Source: Myxocyprinus asiaticus (Eukaryota; Chordata; Actinopteri; Cypriniformes; Catostomidae). Taken from it: a stretch of DNA of 64,000 nucleotides. The stretch lies in the NCBI RefSeq assembly GCF_019703515.2, contig NC_059368.1:36719831-36783830 (forward strand). Direction: 5' to 3'. The notes under the pieces were generated by a model, which searched no databases, was not told the origin of the DNA, and saw only the letters and a list, made by a program, of their open reading frames with translations. Positions within the stretch are counted from its first letter, which is position 1. Every line of letters begins with the position of its first letter. Below, in pieces: positions 25,219 through 39,500 of this stretch. The position numbers and the translations under genes are program-made.

Positions 25219-25835
25219 ATTAAAGGGATAGTTCACCTAAAAATTTTAATTCTGTCATTATTTACCTACACTACATGTCATTCTAAATTGTTAAGCAGCT
25301 CTTTTCCATATAGTGACAATAGGGTCCACATCTGTGCTCAAAAAAGAGGGGGAAAAACAAACCCACCATGAAAGCATTTCATGACACCATGAATCATACA
25401 CTACATTTTAGGTTGCAAACTTTTTGCCATGTGAACACGGGATGCTGGAACATTTTGACATTTCTATACGGGACACAAGGCATTCAATGCAGGACTTTCC
25501 GCCATTTTCACGGCTAAAATACGGGACAGTAGGCATCTATTGTCCTGTATTATGTTTGATGTCATTCATGTCTAACCGTGCCAAAGGTGCCATATTTGAT
25601 TTGAGGGCTGTGGTGGAGGGGAAGTTGTATGGACTACAGTTATGATATGATTGTCATTTTTAGAGCTTGACAGATATGGTCATTATGATCTGTAAGTATA
25701 TGGAAGAGAGCTGTGTTAAGATTCTTTAAAAATTCTTCTTTTGTATTGCACTGAAAAAAATAACAGTATAAAGGTGTGGAAAACATGAAGGTGAGTATAT
25801 AATTATATTTTTGGGGTTAACTATTCCTTTAATGA
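25219..25835. mobile_element. MITE of the TCACCCTCATG family, diverged, in the dse 3' flank
   Basis: Ends TTAAAGGGATAGTTCACC and GGTTAACTATTCCTTTAA are inverted copies. The interior has CTACATGTCATTCTAAATTG and a stretch (25430-25660) not seen in sister copies. It lies 113 nt past the dse stop codon and so probably in its 3' UTR. Confidence 0.72.
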
Positions 25836-25947
25836 TGCCTCATACTGAGGATGCACCATGCCTGCAAACAGGAATAGCCTAATCTTCCACAGTGTTGATG
25901 ACAACACTTGTGCCGAAATACCGGCTGAATGTCCCACAGTGATGATG

Positions 25948-27682
25948 TCAGCACTGTGTCTGCGAGCAGGAGGAGTACAGACAGAGCAGGATGAAGCTAT
26001 CTATAAGGAGGACACAGTAGAGGCAACGCTGTGTGTGCAAACTCTGAGCCCTCTGGAAGCGCGTCAACAGCACTGCCAACAGGAGGAAGAAAGTGGCTAT
26101 ATTCAAAATGAGGAAGAGGCGGATGTATGAGGTGGAGCCGGACATATCGTCACTCCCTGTAGTACCCACTAAGCGCACTTCTTTGAATTTCCGCCCCTTT
26201 ACAAATCCCACTTTTCTACCCTTTCGTACATCACTGTACTCAATGAATGCCCTCGAGTCACCATCTGCCTCCTCTGGAACCTCCTCATAGATGTGTTTCA
26301 TTGTCCGCTGCCTCTCTTTTTTCTCATTCGCCTCAATCTGGGCAAAGATGTCTGGTAGGCTGTCAGAGAGGCTTGCCTTCTTGCCACCCTTTCCCTTTCC
26401 TTGCTTTTTAGAGAGGGCAAACATCTTCTCAACTGTCCCTGGTGCCTTCCTCTTGTCTGAAGACTTAAGGAGGCGCTCAGCAGTTTTGTGAAAGCTATCT
26501 GTGTTAAGAACCTGTGACAGGATGTGTTTTTCTAACTGCTGGAAGACTGGTTTGACATGCTGAAGATTGTCCTCCACAACATGAACATATTCCTCTACTT
26601 CTTCCAAGGGGTGCTCCTCTATCCCTGATGCTCTTTCAAACACCACTTTCTTTTGATTTATCAACACCATCGCATACAAAGGTTTGGGGGGAACCTCACC
26701 TGTAAGCAGATAGATGGTGTAGGTGTGTTCTCTGGTGACCAGATAAATGTCTAGTCTTTCTGAGTCGCCATGTACACTGAAACTCTGCACATCCACTCCT
26801 GGCCCAAAGAAGATGTAAGCCACTCTGCTGGTAGGGTACCTCACTGGCATAGTCACATTTACATAGTTTGACCCATTGTAGGGGTATCCACGGGGGTAGC
26901 TCCTATAGCCTACTGTTGCCCTTTCACTGCCACCCGTTTCATCCAGCCAGAACATCTTGTAAGATTCATCTCCGTGTCTGATCAGAGCACCATGCACACC
27001 ATCAACCTGGGTGTTCTGGAAGGGCAGGTCTGTGTTATGGAAGAAGCTGCTCATGCTGCGTGTTAGGCTGCCTGAATGGAGCTGAATGTGGTCTACCATC
27101 AGCAGCAGCTGAGGATGAAGCAGCAGGAGGTTCCTCTGAAAATTCTTGATCTTCAGCTCAGGGTTGTACGCTGCTTGGCCCTCACCACGAATAAACACCA
27201 TGCCCTGCCGCTCCAGAGTGGCCTCCACCTGACCTTGGCAATCTGCTGCTTGCCCATGCTTATACTTTAGCCATTTAGAGTTACATGCCTCCGTAACTTG
27301 GCCTTCCCATGGTGCGAAGCAGCTCTCAGACACTGCAGGCCCGAACATGACTGCATTGTTGAAGGAGGTGTATTTGGGTCCATACAATGCCTCTGTGATG
27401 AACGGAATGCTATTTGGGGCGAATGTGAAAGAGTTCTGGTCCGGGTGCTCATGGCCGGCATTAAAGTTACGCCACCCTTTGATCCAGTCTTTGTATTTGT
27501 TTTGGTGTACAATGTCAAAAATTGCACGTCCGCCAAGCTTACCCGACTTAAAGGACAGAAATGTGTGGTTTCTCCCTGCAGGTAGGGCACTTCCGTAGGT
27601 CACTACTCCCCAGTCTTCGAAATAATGCAGGTGCGATGTACCATAATCAGGAGGTGGGGTGGGCTGCAGGCTGGCATCATAC
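25948..27682 (-). CDS. dse: dse coding exon 5 (last; His452, C-terminal membrane spans, stop TGA)
   Basis: The acceptor is CTGTGCAG before 27682; 577 codons and TGA at 25950-25948 follow. It holds [16 protein letters not shown], then [15 protein letters not shown] with catalytic His452, the [17 protein letters not shown] block, a basic [11 protein letters not shown] stretch, and two hydrophobic spans before CSQTQC. The reading frame is open for the whole 1.7 kb. A diverged copy of the stop-codon region lies about 0.76 kb downstream (see findings). Confidence 0.97.
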
Positions 27683-29528
27683 CTGCACAGAGTAAGAGAA
27701 ACACAAGGGAATTTATTGGTGAAGCCACAATACACAAATATCTGGTGCTTGATTATTATTTCCATCCATCCATCTTTCCATCCTTGAATCTATCCATATA
27801 TCCATCTTTCCATCTATCCATCCATCCTTCCATTCATCCATTCTTTTCTGTATATACATCCATCCATCCTTCCATCATCCAACTTTCTTTGTCCATCCAT
27901 CTATCCATCCATCCATCATCCTTTTCTGTACATCCATTCACCCATCATCCATTCATCCAACCATCCTCCCATTCATCTTTTTTATCCATCCATCCATCCA
28001 TCCATCCATCCATCCATCCATCCTTCTCTGTGCATCCATCCATCCATCCATCAATCTATGCATCCATACATTCATCTCTGTCCATCCATCCATCCATCCA
28101 TCATCTATCTATCTCTGTATGTCCATCCATCCATAATCCAGCTTTTATTGTCCATCCATTCATCCATCCTTTTCTGTACATCCATTCACCCATCATCCAT
28201 CCATCCTTCCATTCATCCATCATCCATCCCCATCCATCTGTCCATCCATCCATTCATCTTTCTCCATCCATCCATCCATCCATCCAACCTTGCATGCATA
28301 TGTGTCTCCAAAACGCATAAATATAATAGATGAGTACCATACTTAGGAACGCAACAAATGAGTAACAACTTGCACCAGGGTAACTGTGGAAATAGTGAAG
28401 AACTTTGACTATTTCTTACCAGAGGAACTCTGTGTGCAGTGTGCACCAGCGCTGACCCTTCCCTGCCTGTCCTGGACCCTCCAGAACACGGTTCTGCCTG
28501 ATTATATCAGCCAGCCAATTCCCGCTGCCGTTTCGCATGACATACCGATCCAAAAACACTAGCTGACTCTCTGGCCCATAGAACCAGTTATAGTTGGAAT
28601 CTGCGATTGCCACGGTCCTTTGAAAACCTGCAGGAGCACAGAAGCAAACCAACAAACAGCCTTTTTAAATGATCTTTCAGCATTGCTTAACATACATTGC
28701 CTTTTCAGGTCACTCACTAAGTCACAAACAGTGATAGTGTTGTTCAATTTGTTTGTTCAATATTATTTCAATATTGTACTGAAACATATTTAGGTAAAGT
28801 GTGATATTTCTGAGCCACTAGCGGCACCAAAAAAAAAAAAAAAAAGGAAATGCTTATTAAGTTATTATTTATAAAAGGTTTCAAACACACCTCCCTTCTG
28901 CTTATTTTTAGACAAACAGGTTGTCCCACCCCAAACTCATGCTATTGCCAATGTTGTTATGTTGCACCCAACTGAGCTGCTCAAACAAACAAATTGCAAT
29001 TCCATTTGGTATTGCAGTGGCACATAAATTGCACATTTCACCTTTAAATCTTCAAAGTCAGTTCTTGCAAAAAAGCCAATTAAAATCATATGTATTTGTA
29101 TTCATATTTTTTCAAACAAACCTCACATTAAACATTGATATTTATTTCTAGTGTGTGCGAAATAAAAGGCAATACTTTGAACAGAAGCCAGTGTGACTGC
29201 TGTAGAAATGAACACACGGTTCTAATTAATGAGGCTGGAGGAAGATTGGAGGAAGAAAAGCAATTTGCTGTTAAAAGGGATGTTAAACCTAGCAACCAGT
29301 AGAAAATATTTAGCCATAATGAATCACTTATGTGCAAAGAATGACAGCGGTAAGCACTGCATGGAACTAATGAGAGTGAAGTTTGTATTTACACCAGTTT
29401 TCCAACAGAGAATCACAACCCCTGCTAAGTTCAGACAAATACAAAAAAGGCAAAGAGGAGGGCATTATCTACAGACCTCACAGCACTGAATCTGTTTACA
29501 GTTTCATGGGGGGTAGAAACAGACAGAC

Positions 29529-29570
<42 letters not shown>

Positions 29571-32500
29571 GTGACTGCAAACCTTTTCCCTGTCCTGAAC
29601 TGTTTAAGCAATCCTGCTTTTGCTACAATAATCAGGCTGTTGGCAAAAGGTTGCTAACTGTCCAAACCTGACACATAAAAACAGCTTGACCGTTCTCTAC
29701 CCTGACTTCTACATCAGTCTTTGATGTACACAGAGAGCTGTTGTCGCTTTTGTAACATTTCACGGTCTGGGCTTTGGTTTGGTTTGGTTTACATCAGGTT
29801 ACGGGTACACAGATTTAAGATGACACAAGTATCCTACGCAAAAGAGATTTGTTACTATGACTGGTATGCACAAAGCACTTTATTATCAAATCTGACTTCA
29901 GGTCTATTTGGCCCATTTTACCACGATAAAAGCAAATTTTCCAGGTTTTTATTTTATTTTATTTTTATCAAATTGTTTCCATCTTTTTCCTTGTGAGTCA
30001 AATTCGATCTACTGTTCCTGGCTTTGAGGTACAATTAGAAATGAGTGGTTGAAATTTATTTTCAATATGGTCCCTGATCACATGAGTCTGATGAGCGGCA
30101 CATGTCAGCTTGGATTTTTTCTGATCCTGTCACAATGTAAAGCAGGTATTGCAAAGTCCTTTAGTAAGAATTGTAACTCATTTTACATTAACATTTTAAG
30201 TAGACCTCAGGGGAAAAAAAGTTTGAAATTTAAAGTTTAAAATTTACTCACCTTTAAGCTGTCTCAAACTCATATGACTTCTTTCTTTTGCAGAACACAC
30301 ACGCACACACACACACACACACAAAAGAAGAATGTCTCAGCTGTTTTTGTCCACACAGTTTAAGTCAATGGGGTCCAACGTTTTCAAGCTCCAAAAAGGA
30401 CATAAAGGCAGCATAAAAGTAATCCATACGACTCAAAAAAGTGTCCTCCGAAGCAATATGATATGCTTTGGGTGAGAAACACACCACAAATTCAATCCTT
30501 TTTCAATATAAATCTACACTTCCACCGAGCTCTGCTATGCACGATCATTTCACCCACTTCCTCGTGCCTGATGCATCCGCAGAGCACTGATGTATTATGA
30601 TACCAAGTTTAAGTGTTCCTATTGGGATGGATGTCAAGATTTATAGTGAATAAAGACTTACATTTTGGTCTGTTTCTTACCTAAAGCTATTTTATCCCTT
30701 TATAAGATGTGTACCATACCACTCAAATCGGATGGATTACTTTTATGCTGCCTTTATGTTCTATATGAAGCCTGAAAGTTTTGGACCCCACTGACTTCTA
30801 TGGAAATAAAAAAAACACCCAATACATTCTTTAAAATATCTTTCATTGTGTTCTGCAGGAAAAAGAAAGTCATACGTGTTTGAGATGACATGAGGGTGAG
30901 TAAATGATGAGAGAATCATAATTTTTGTGTGACCTTTCCCTTTAAAAACTATGCAAATACAGTACTATCCCATACAGGACCAGGCATATTATAACCTTAC
31001 CAGGTAACACTGTCCTGTAGAGAAATGCAAAGTGTTTGTGCAGCCAGGGATGATTGAAGTGACCAATAGCAAAGTGCCTCTGTACCAAATACATGTATTG
31101 AAAGAGTGAACGAGTTGTGTAAGTTCCATAGGCCACACCCTCATACAGAGAACCATCAGTCACGTCTTGGAGAAGCACCATGGACTTTTCCATTATTGCA
31201 AGAGCCTGTTTTGTCCAGAGGTATGCTTCCTGGAGGTATCCTAAAATGCAAAGACCAAACAATAATGACTTGTGTGTGGTGATTTGAAACTCTGTCTCAT
31301 TCACTTACTGTGTGTACATATTTGTGCGTAAAAACTTTAGGCGAACATTTTCACGCTTACATCTGATTCATTAATAAGTTTGCACTTACTGATAAATTTA
31401 TTATAAATTTACAATAACATTTAGAACCAAATGAAACCACACGTACACAAAAATCACAAACTCCCTAGGCCCTTAAACCATGGAATGTATTAAGTCCAAA
31501 TTTAGGCCAAGTCTGCACTAAAACATTTTTGTTAAAAAACGCATTAATTTTGCTACGTTAATGCCTCTCATCAACACTAGAATGCCGTTTTCCTCCACGG
31601 ACATCTACATTTGCTCCAAGGTAAATTAAAGCTAATAACTTAATGTTAATTCATTTACATACTGATTCAAGTCTTAGTAAAGGCGATAGTAAAGAAAGAG
31701 TTCTCTGCATCATAGTGAATGTTTTATGAGACGTTAAGAGCAGTTCTGTTCACTTACACGAATAATATCACATGTGTAATCACTATCAAATGACACTTTT
31801 CTCTTTACAAGTAACAATCGTTTGCTTAGTTTTTAAATCAAATTACCGTGTAATTTAACAATTTATTTTACTAAAAACGTCAGATAAATATGTTTACATT
31901 GTCACTCTTTATTCCAGAGCAAGTAAGAATATTGTCAATTCCATTTATGAGAATACTTTGTCAGAATGAATCTCCCATTCATACCTATGGAAAGTTTTGC
32001 AAAGCTTGTCAGAGCAGGCAACTGTAGCCAAGGGGGCGGAGCTTAGCGAAGGGTCAATTGACAGCCCTGATCATTTGGCCATGAATTATGCAAATTACAA
32101 ACTGCGGGCATGCTCTCCCTTATTAAGAATAATCCTGATTCATTAACATTAGAAAGAGAGTAAAAACAAATGTATGTGTGTATGCACCTGGACATTTTGT
32201 GTAAGAATTTTTTTTGCATGAATAATTTCCCAATTTGTGCACATTTATTAGTGAATGAGACCCAATGTTTTTCCTTTCAAGGTTTGCATATGTTGTAATG
32301 GAAGAAAAGAAGGACACTTTAAAGACAAAAATGTCTTTAAGCATGTCAGCAGAAAAACGTTCTTAGATGTTACAGTAGGCAATTCAGCATAGAGAGATCA
32401 AACAGAAACCACAGCACTTTAACCTCAAGTGATGTCTGATAGTTTAAAAGATGAATTGTGCAGTTATAATTATGACTGTATGAAGTAGGAGACACACAGA

Positions 32501-33538
32501 CACTGAGACTCTTTGTAAACCTCGAAAATTCCTCAACTAATTTGAGCTAAACTCTTAGTAAAACACAACCTTTCACATGCACAGCTGGGCTTAATTTCAG
32601 GAAAATGTTTCAAATTCACTATCCCACCTCCTCTGCCTGCATGCCTGTGTGAGTATAAGACAAACCACATAAACATTTAGACCACAGCTCATCAATGTAT
32701 TGAGTAATCCAGACACACCAAAGTCTTTCTGGAACACACACTAGATCCTCCCACATAGCACTCCTTAAAGGAATAGTTCACCCAAAAATGAAAATTCTCT
32801 CAATTTACTCACCCTCATGCCATCCCAGATGTGTATGACTTTCTTTCTTCAGCTGAACACAAATGAAGAATATATAAGAAGAAGAATATTTCAGCTCTGT
32901 TGGTCCGCACAATGCAAGTGAATGGATACCAAAATTCTGAAGCTCCAAAAGTCCATAAAGGCAGCATAAAAGTAATCCATAAGACTCCAGTGGTTAAATC
33001 TATGTCTTCAGAACTGATATGAGAGGTGTGGGTGAGAAACAGATCAATATTTAAGTCCTTTTTAACTGTCAGTCTCCACTTTCACATTCTTCTTCTTTTG
33101 TTTTTAGTGATTCACATTCTTGTGCATATCACCACCTACTGGGCAGGGAGGAGAATCTATAGATCCCTGCAGCTAATCCGAACACTGGATCTCAAGATGT
33201 GTTTTTCTAAACTTCAACCTACATTTAACTTGACACAGCGACTAAAAAACGGTATGTTTATGACGTGACGCAATCAAAGTGAGACACTCCAAAAGTGTCC
33301 GTCTGACACATCTGTACATTGACGTGTCCTTAGAAAAGCCCTTAAAATACAACTTGGACTGCTTGACAAATTCAGTGGCAAAATGGATTGCTGTGAACTG
33401 TAGGCCAATGATAGACTTATTTTCAATAATATGGAAATAAACAATATATTGCCTTCTAAGGCTAATTTTTATATTGTCTTTATATTATCCAACTATATAT
33501 CTATCTATCTATCTATCTAGTGTGTATATACTTATACA

Positions 33539-33589
<51 letters not shown>

Positions 33590-36500
33590 TTTTGATATTT
33601 TGAATTATCATTATTTGAGAGACATTTTCAGCAAATTGATAGATGTAATTAATTGTGATTAATTCGATTCAAATTTTGAATCGATTGACAGCCCTATTAA
33701 TAATAAGCTTCCATTGAATTGCTTATTAAAATTTGGTGTCTTTCATCATATTGCAAGAGGGAAAGTCAAAGTAACCACTTTGGAGATAGGCCTACTCCAA
33801 ACATTCATTGTGTGTTAAGAGGGCTGGATAAAGCTTGATTGTGAGTTTCTGCTCATGGAAGAGTGATTAGTGTTTCTCTGACACTTCCAACTCCTTCATG
33901 ATATTCATAAAGTGGCCAGAGGAAATCCTGCATCACACAGTAATCTCCACAAACGTAAACCATTTTTTGTATATCAGTGCTGTTATTTTATACAGAAACT
34001 AATTTATGAAACTGAGCAGCATGAGCTGCGAATGCTGGGAAGAGTTGGGCAGAAGAACCTCCAGATATTTGGAAAGAAATGAGAGAAGCCATTTTAAAAA
34101 GACAGGCAAAAGAACGGCAGGACATACTTTCAAGGCCAAAAACTACAGATTATGTTAAGAATAGCTGCAGGGGAGGAATAAAGACAGAGAAAGACAAAAA
34201 GAAAGCCAGAGAGAGAGAGGGGAAAATATCTGTTCTAAAAGTAATGGAGTCATGTGGAGAATTGCACCACTGGAGAAATAATTACTGAGGCTCAAGTTCA
34301 GCTCTACAGAATGACCCGAGCAGCCTTAGATCCCAGGCAGGAATGCTGAGTGAGGGGGGTTCCTCCTTCAAAAAGTGTGTGTGGCAGGAGAATGAACTTT
34401 CTCCAAAAGCCATATGTCATTTTAGGTGGGAGTCACAAAAACCCGTGCTCTTAAAAGCATAGTTCACCCAAAAATGAAAATTATCTCATTATGTACTCAC
34501 CCTCATGATATCCCAAGTGTGTATGACTTTCTTTCTTCACCAGAACACATTTGAAGAAAAACTGAAAAATATCTTAGCTCAGTAGGTCCTTAAAGTGCAA
34601 GTGAATGGAGATTTATCTTTTGAAGCTCCAAAAATCACAGACAGTCAGCATAAACTGTCACGTGTGTTGCAGAGATGAGGACCAAAACGCAGAGATAAAA
34701 AACCAAAACACTTTATTTACCAAACAAGAGGGAAAACCTTGTTCCCTTCTGCTGGGGCAGAAGGGAACAAGGAATCAGGACCGAGACCAGGAACAGGGAT
34801 CAGGAATGACAGGAGCACAAGGAAAAACATACAGGACTGACTGGAGAACAAGACGAACTGGCACTGGACAGCACACACGAGGAGACTAAAATAGGGAGAG
34901 AAATCAAGCGGGTTAATAAAGGGCAGGTGTTACTAATGAAACAATAATGAGCAAACAATGTAAGACAGAGAAGCACGCGGCGATACAGAAATAATAACAA
35001 AGCCACGTGTTCTCACAAGAAGGCAAAACATCCGACTGGCATGAGCGCACATCGCCAAGATTATTGATGCAAGTGCATGCAGCCAAGATGGCACAATCAC
35101 GATGCACCCACGTCAATAACAGACAGACAAGGAGTATGAATGTTCGGGTCCCGACATATACCGGAACCTAACTAGACAGGAAGTCAGGACCCAGACACCA
35201 TACTCCAGACATGAAACACAACAGACAGAGGAGCACGCAACAGGGAATAAAACAGAGACTGCGTGCTCACACAAAGACAGACATGGGTGGAAAATGCCAT
35301 GGTCCTGTCAAACCAAAACCCAGATAGAGAGACAGGACCGTGACATAAATGTCATCCATACAACACCAGCTGTTAAATTAATGTCTTCTAAAGTGACACG
35401 ATCACTTCTGGTGCAAAAAAGATAAATATTTACGTACTTTTTAAACTCTACATCATGCTTCCGTTCTGCAGCTGTATGCGTGTATGACGTAATCGCATTG
35501 GCATTTGAAACATGCGAGAACTGAGGCACGTGAATCACAGCCAGAAGAGCAGCGCTGTTTACAAGTGAGAAGGAGGAACGCTGTACAGAAGCTTCATTGG
35601 TTTTGGTTTAGATCTGTATTTATCTGTTTCTTTACTCACAATGGTGCGTTTGTGTGCTTGTCCTGGATGTCTCAACGGAGTGAGATTACCTCTGTATCAT
35701 GGCAACGCGAATACGTCAAACGAGAGACTGCGTGATCTCCACCCTCTCCTGAAGCTTACCGGAAGCGATGATTTAGAGTTAAAAAGTACTTAAATATTTA
35801 TCTTTTTCACACCAAAAGCGACTGTATTGCAATAAGACATTAATTTAACCACTGGGGTCATAACAATGAAGTTTATGCAGACTGTCTGTGATTTTTGGAG
35901 CTTCAAAAGAGAAATCTCCCTTCACTTGCATTTTAAGGACCTACTGAGCTAAGATATTTTTCTTCAGATGTGTTCTGGTGAAGAAAGAAAGTCATACACA
36001 CCTGGGATATCATGAGGGTGAGTAAATAATGAGAGCATTTTCATCTATGGGTGAACTATCCCTTCAAAAGTGGGAGGAGAGGAGTTCTGAAGCTGATAAT
36101 TCCAATTTCACTTGGTATTAAAATGAACAGCTCTGATTCAAGATTCCGGGTTCAATACAAGTTAAACTCTGTGGCATGCTTTCTTTTACCACGGAATTTT
36201 TTTCGACTTGTCCCTCAGTTTGTAAAAACAAGCAAAAATCACATTTACAGTAATGTAAATGTCCAGCTTTCAATGGAAGTCTATTGGGCAAGGCATTCTG
36301 GAGAGTTTGAAAGCAGAATTTTAAAATTAATATTTTTGTTAAAGCACTTAGATTAATTCTTCCACATAAACAACATGATCAGACAGTAAGTCTGTATGTT
36401 GTTTCCAAGAGTTCCAGTACCCTAGGATCATACACATTATGCTGACTCACTAACAAGTGCCATCTCCCATCAGACATTTTTGCATAGGCTAGTTTATCTT

Positions 36501-39500
36501 CCCCCTTGATGCTACTGGAAGCACGTTGCGTCGACAGCATGGGGGACCGGGGTTCGAATCCCGCTATGAAACCAGGAAGTAATCGTGTTTGCATAATCAG
36601 TGATGAGTGCAATTCAGAGGTTGTGTTTTTCCCTCTAACATTACATTTTTACTCCACTGATGGTTAGGTTTAGGTTTGGGGTTGGGTTGGACATTTTACT
36701 TTATAAAATATATACAGCCTGTACAGTTGAAAACATCTCTCTTCACAGCTCTCTTTTGGCGCCCCTCCGTGGTTATTTCACCAAGAAATAGAAGCTCATA
36801 CATGCCCACATGCCCAACAAAACGTGTGATTGAAGCACAGACCGATTTTAGCTAAAGAAAAGTCAACCTACTGTTTCAGATTTCAGTCTGGAATAAAATG
36901 TGTTATTTCAGTGGTGGGACTACTTTTTTAGGTGGATGAACTTCTGATTAAGCAACATCAACATAATTCTTGTTGGGGGACTTTGCTTCAGTACTTCACA
37001 GATAGTTACAGGTATGTCACATCACTTTCTGGCATCCTTGCAAGAAATGTGTGAAAATTACCAGTTTTGCTACCACTAAATTAAGATTAGTGTTAGGGTT
37101 GTTGTATGATATAAGTTGAAAGACTGGATAACAACTTTGCCCAGACAAGGTTTATAAGTGCTTCTTTCACACTCATGTTAACATATGCAACGTTTAAGCA
37201 GTGTGCATTTAAACATTTGTTATTTTCTTATTTTTTAAAATTATGAGCAGAGTCTAAATTATTTTCTGAAGTAACCGACACCATGCCAGTGATGCTCTCA
37301 CTGATTATAAAGCTTAAAACTACACATAAATATACACAAATGTATTCGCACTTTTTGGACATACAACATACTCTGAAGAAATGTTAGGCTCACCTTGGTT
37401 CATGAGCACAAGACTGCCGGTTAAAAGCGCAACGCAGTTAGTTGGTTGGTGGTTGTGGAGGTACTGAAATCCCCAGCCACGGTGGTAAGATTTCTCGTAC
37501 ATGTAGCGTGAAGCATTCCCAATCACCTGCAAGAAACGCTCCTGTTGAACTTTGCTAAGGTACTCATACAGGAAGTCATATGCTGTGGCAAAGCCAACCA
37601 GAGAGTGAGCCACTGGAACTTCATCCCATGGAGCATCTTTCACCAACCTGAAACACACACACAGTAATCTTTAAAATAGAGTGGGGTCCAAATGTCTGAG
37701 TCCACATTGAAAATCTGGGACTCAAAATCTGAATTAATCCTCAAAAAGTTTAGGATTATAATGTTTTTTTTTTTTACAGAGTTATGACTGATATAAATGA
37801 TAAAAGTTTGTGAACTAATTCTAGATCAATTATCAAATACAAAGGACTACAAAATGAAATCATTGTCACTCTTTTCGGCACAAACACGCCTTTCAAATTA
37901 GCCTTCAAATTAAATTACGTCTCATTCACAAAAGTCTATTAATTAACACTGCACTATTCCTGCCTGTGGAAAACAGATGATTCTGTTCATTTTCTAGCGA
38001 TCATGGCAGCAGAACAGTTATCGTCCAAGATGACTGTAGGTCATGTAGCCTGTTCTGAGTGCTAGGTTGTGAAGGATAAAGCATACTAGCATGATCTGTA
38101 TTACTTTACTAGGACTGTACAGCATCACTCCACTACTGTGATCCTGGCACCTGAATCGGCTTTGGCTCTTTAAAATGCTGAACGTATGCTCGACTATATT
38201 GCATACATCTAGACAAGAGGTATATTGTTCTTCTCCATCATTTGAAGAATTACTGCTGCCATGTAGGGCTGGGCGATTAATCGAATTATATTTTCAATTA
38301 CGATTTTGGCTTCCAATGATTATGGAAACAAGATAATCGAGATAAAACAATTATTGTGCCGCATTCTGTTTCGCAATGAAACACCCCGGCATTATATCTT
38401 TAAAGCATCTTTTATTAAAGTTCAAATAATAAGGAAGCAGGTTATGAAAATAAACTCAGAAACTGACATTTCTCTCTGCGGTCAGCGCCGCGTCTATGAG
38501 TTGCGTGAAGTGACCGGGGAAGAGATTGAATCTTCTCCTCGTCACTCGTGCGCGTTTGCTGCAGCTAGATTATAACGTGATGGCTCACGATGTAGTGAAT
38601 CATAATATATGTGTCACATGTTTATCTTATCATGAAGAAAATCGGTGATACGTAGCTCTATTAAGAAGAGCAAGTTTGTTTTTTGTGAGTTGAAGATGGA
38701 TCGAAGTGAACATAAAGGTGAGAGAGTGTAGTTTTAGCCCATTATATACTGGAACAAAATACGTTTTTGATTAGTCTTTTTTGGCTTGTTTTCCAAGATA
38801 ATATCTAAAACTCCTTTAAAACAACGTACATTTACTTTAGGAGCTATACTGCAGAAGAAAAAAATTGTTATTGGAGAATGTTGAATACCATATTTAATCA
38901 GGGCTCGACATTACCGCTTGTCTGCGACAAGTGGATTTTTGAAGGGGCAAGTGAAAGAGAATTTTCCTTGCCTGACCGGACAAACAGACTGATTAAAACA
39001 TCAATAACGAAAAAATAACCGGCTATATTTGTGATAGCCTAGGCCTGTGTAACTTATTAGAAAGTTCGTATTCTTATTCTGCTGTTGAAAGTCATTTTAC
39101 AATTCACAAGCAATCTAGTAACAGCTGCGCGCTGTTTGATTGACAGGCGGTGTATGTGTGAATATGCTCGTGCTTGCGCTAATGCACACCTGAACGATCT
39201 CAACCGTGAAATACACTTCAAAATTCCGCCAAAATGCCCGTCTTGGTGAGGTATTCATATAAACACAGAGAGTGATGCCTAAAGTGAACGTAAACAGCGG
39301 AGAAAAAGATGGATTTGTATTAAAGGGGCATTCAGTAGTTCTATAGCTAGCGTTAGCATTGCTCTTCTTCGTGTACTTTAAGTACCATTGTTACAGTGGC
39401 ATTACATGCTATACTGTCATCTTTCGATGTGGATCAGCACAATCATCTCTGCTGCCCCCGTCAGCTTTGGAATATCATTTGTATCTGGAAAATGTCGGCG

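Noticed and set aside
25858..26491. Plus-strand frames opposite dse exon 5
   Set aside because: Antisense shadows of a 1.7-kb conserved coding exon; no family resemblance.
27625..28333. Long plus-strand frames rich in Ile-His-Pro-Ser across 27.6-28.3 kb
   Set aside because: They are translations of the (ATCC)n array in a dse intron, with no independent coding signal.
36379..36612. Minus-strand frame with a plausible protein composition
   Set aside because: It overlaps the SINE-like B box and an element remnant; no recognisable domain.
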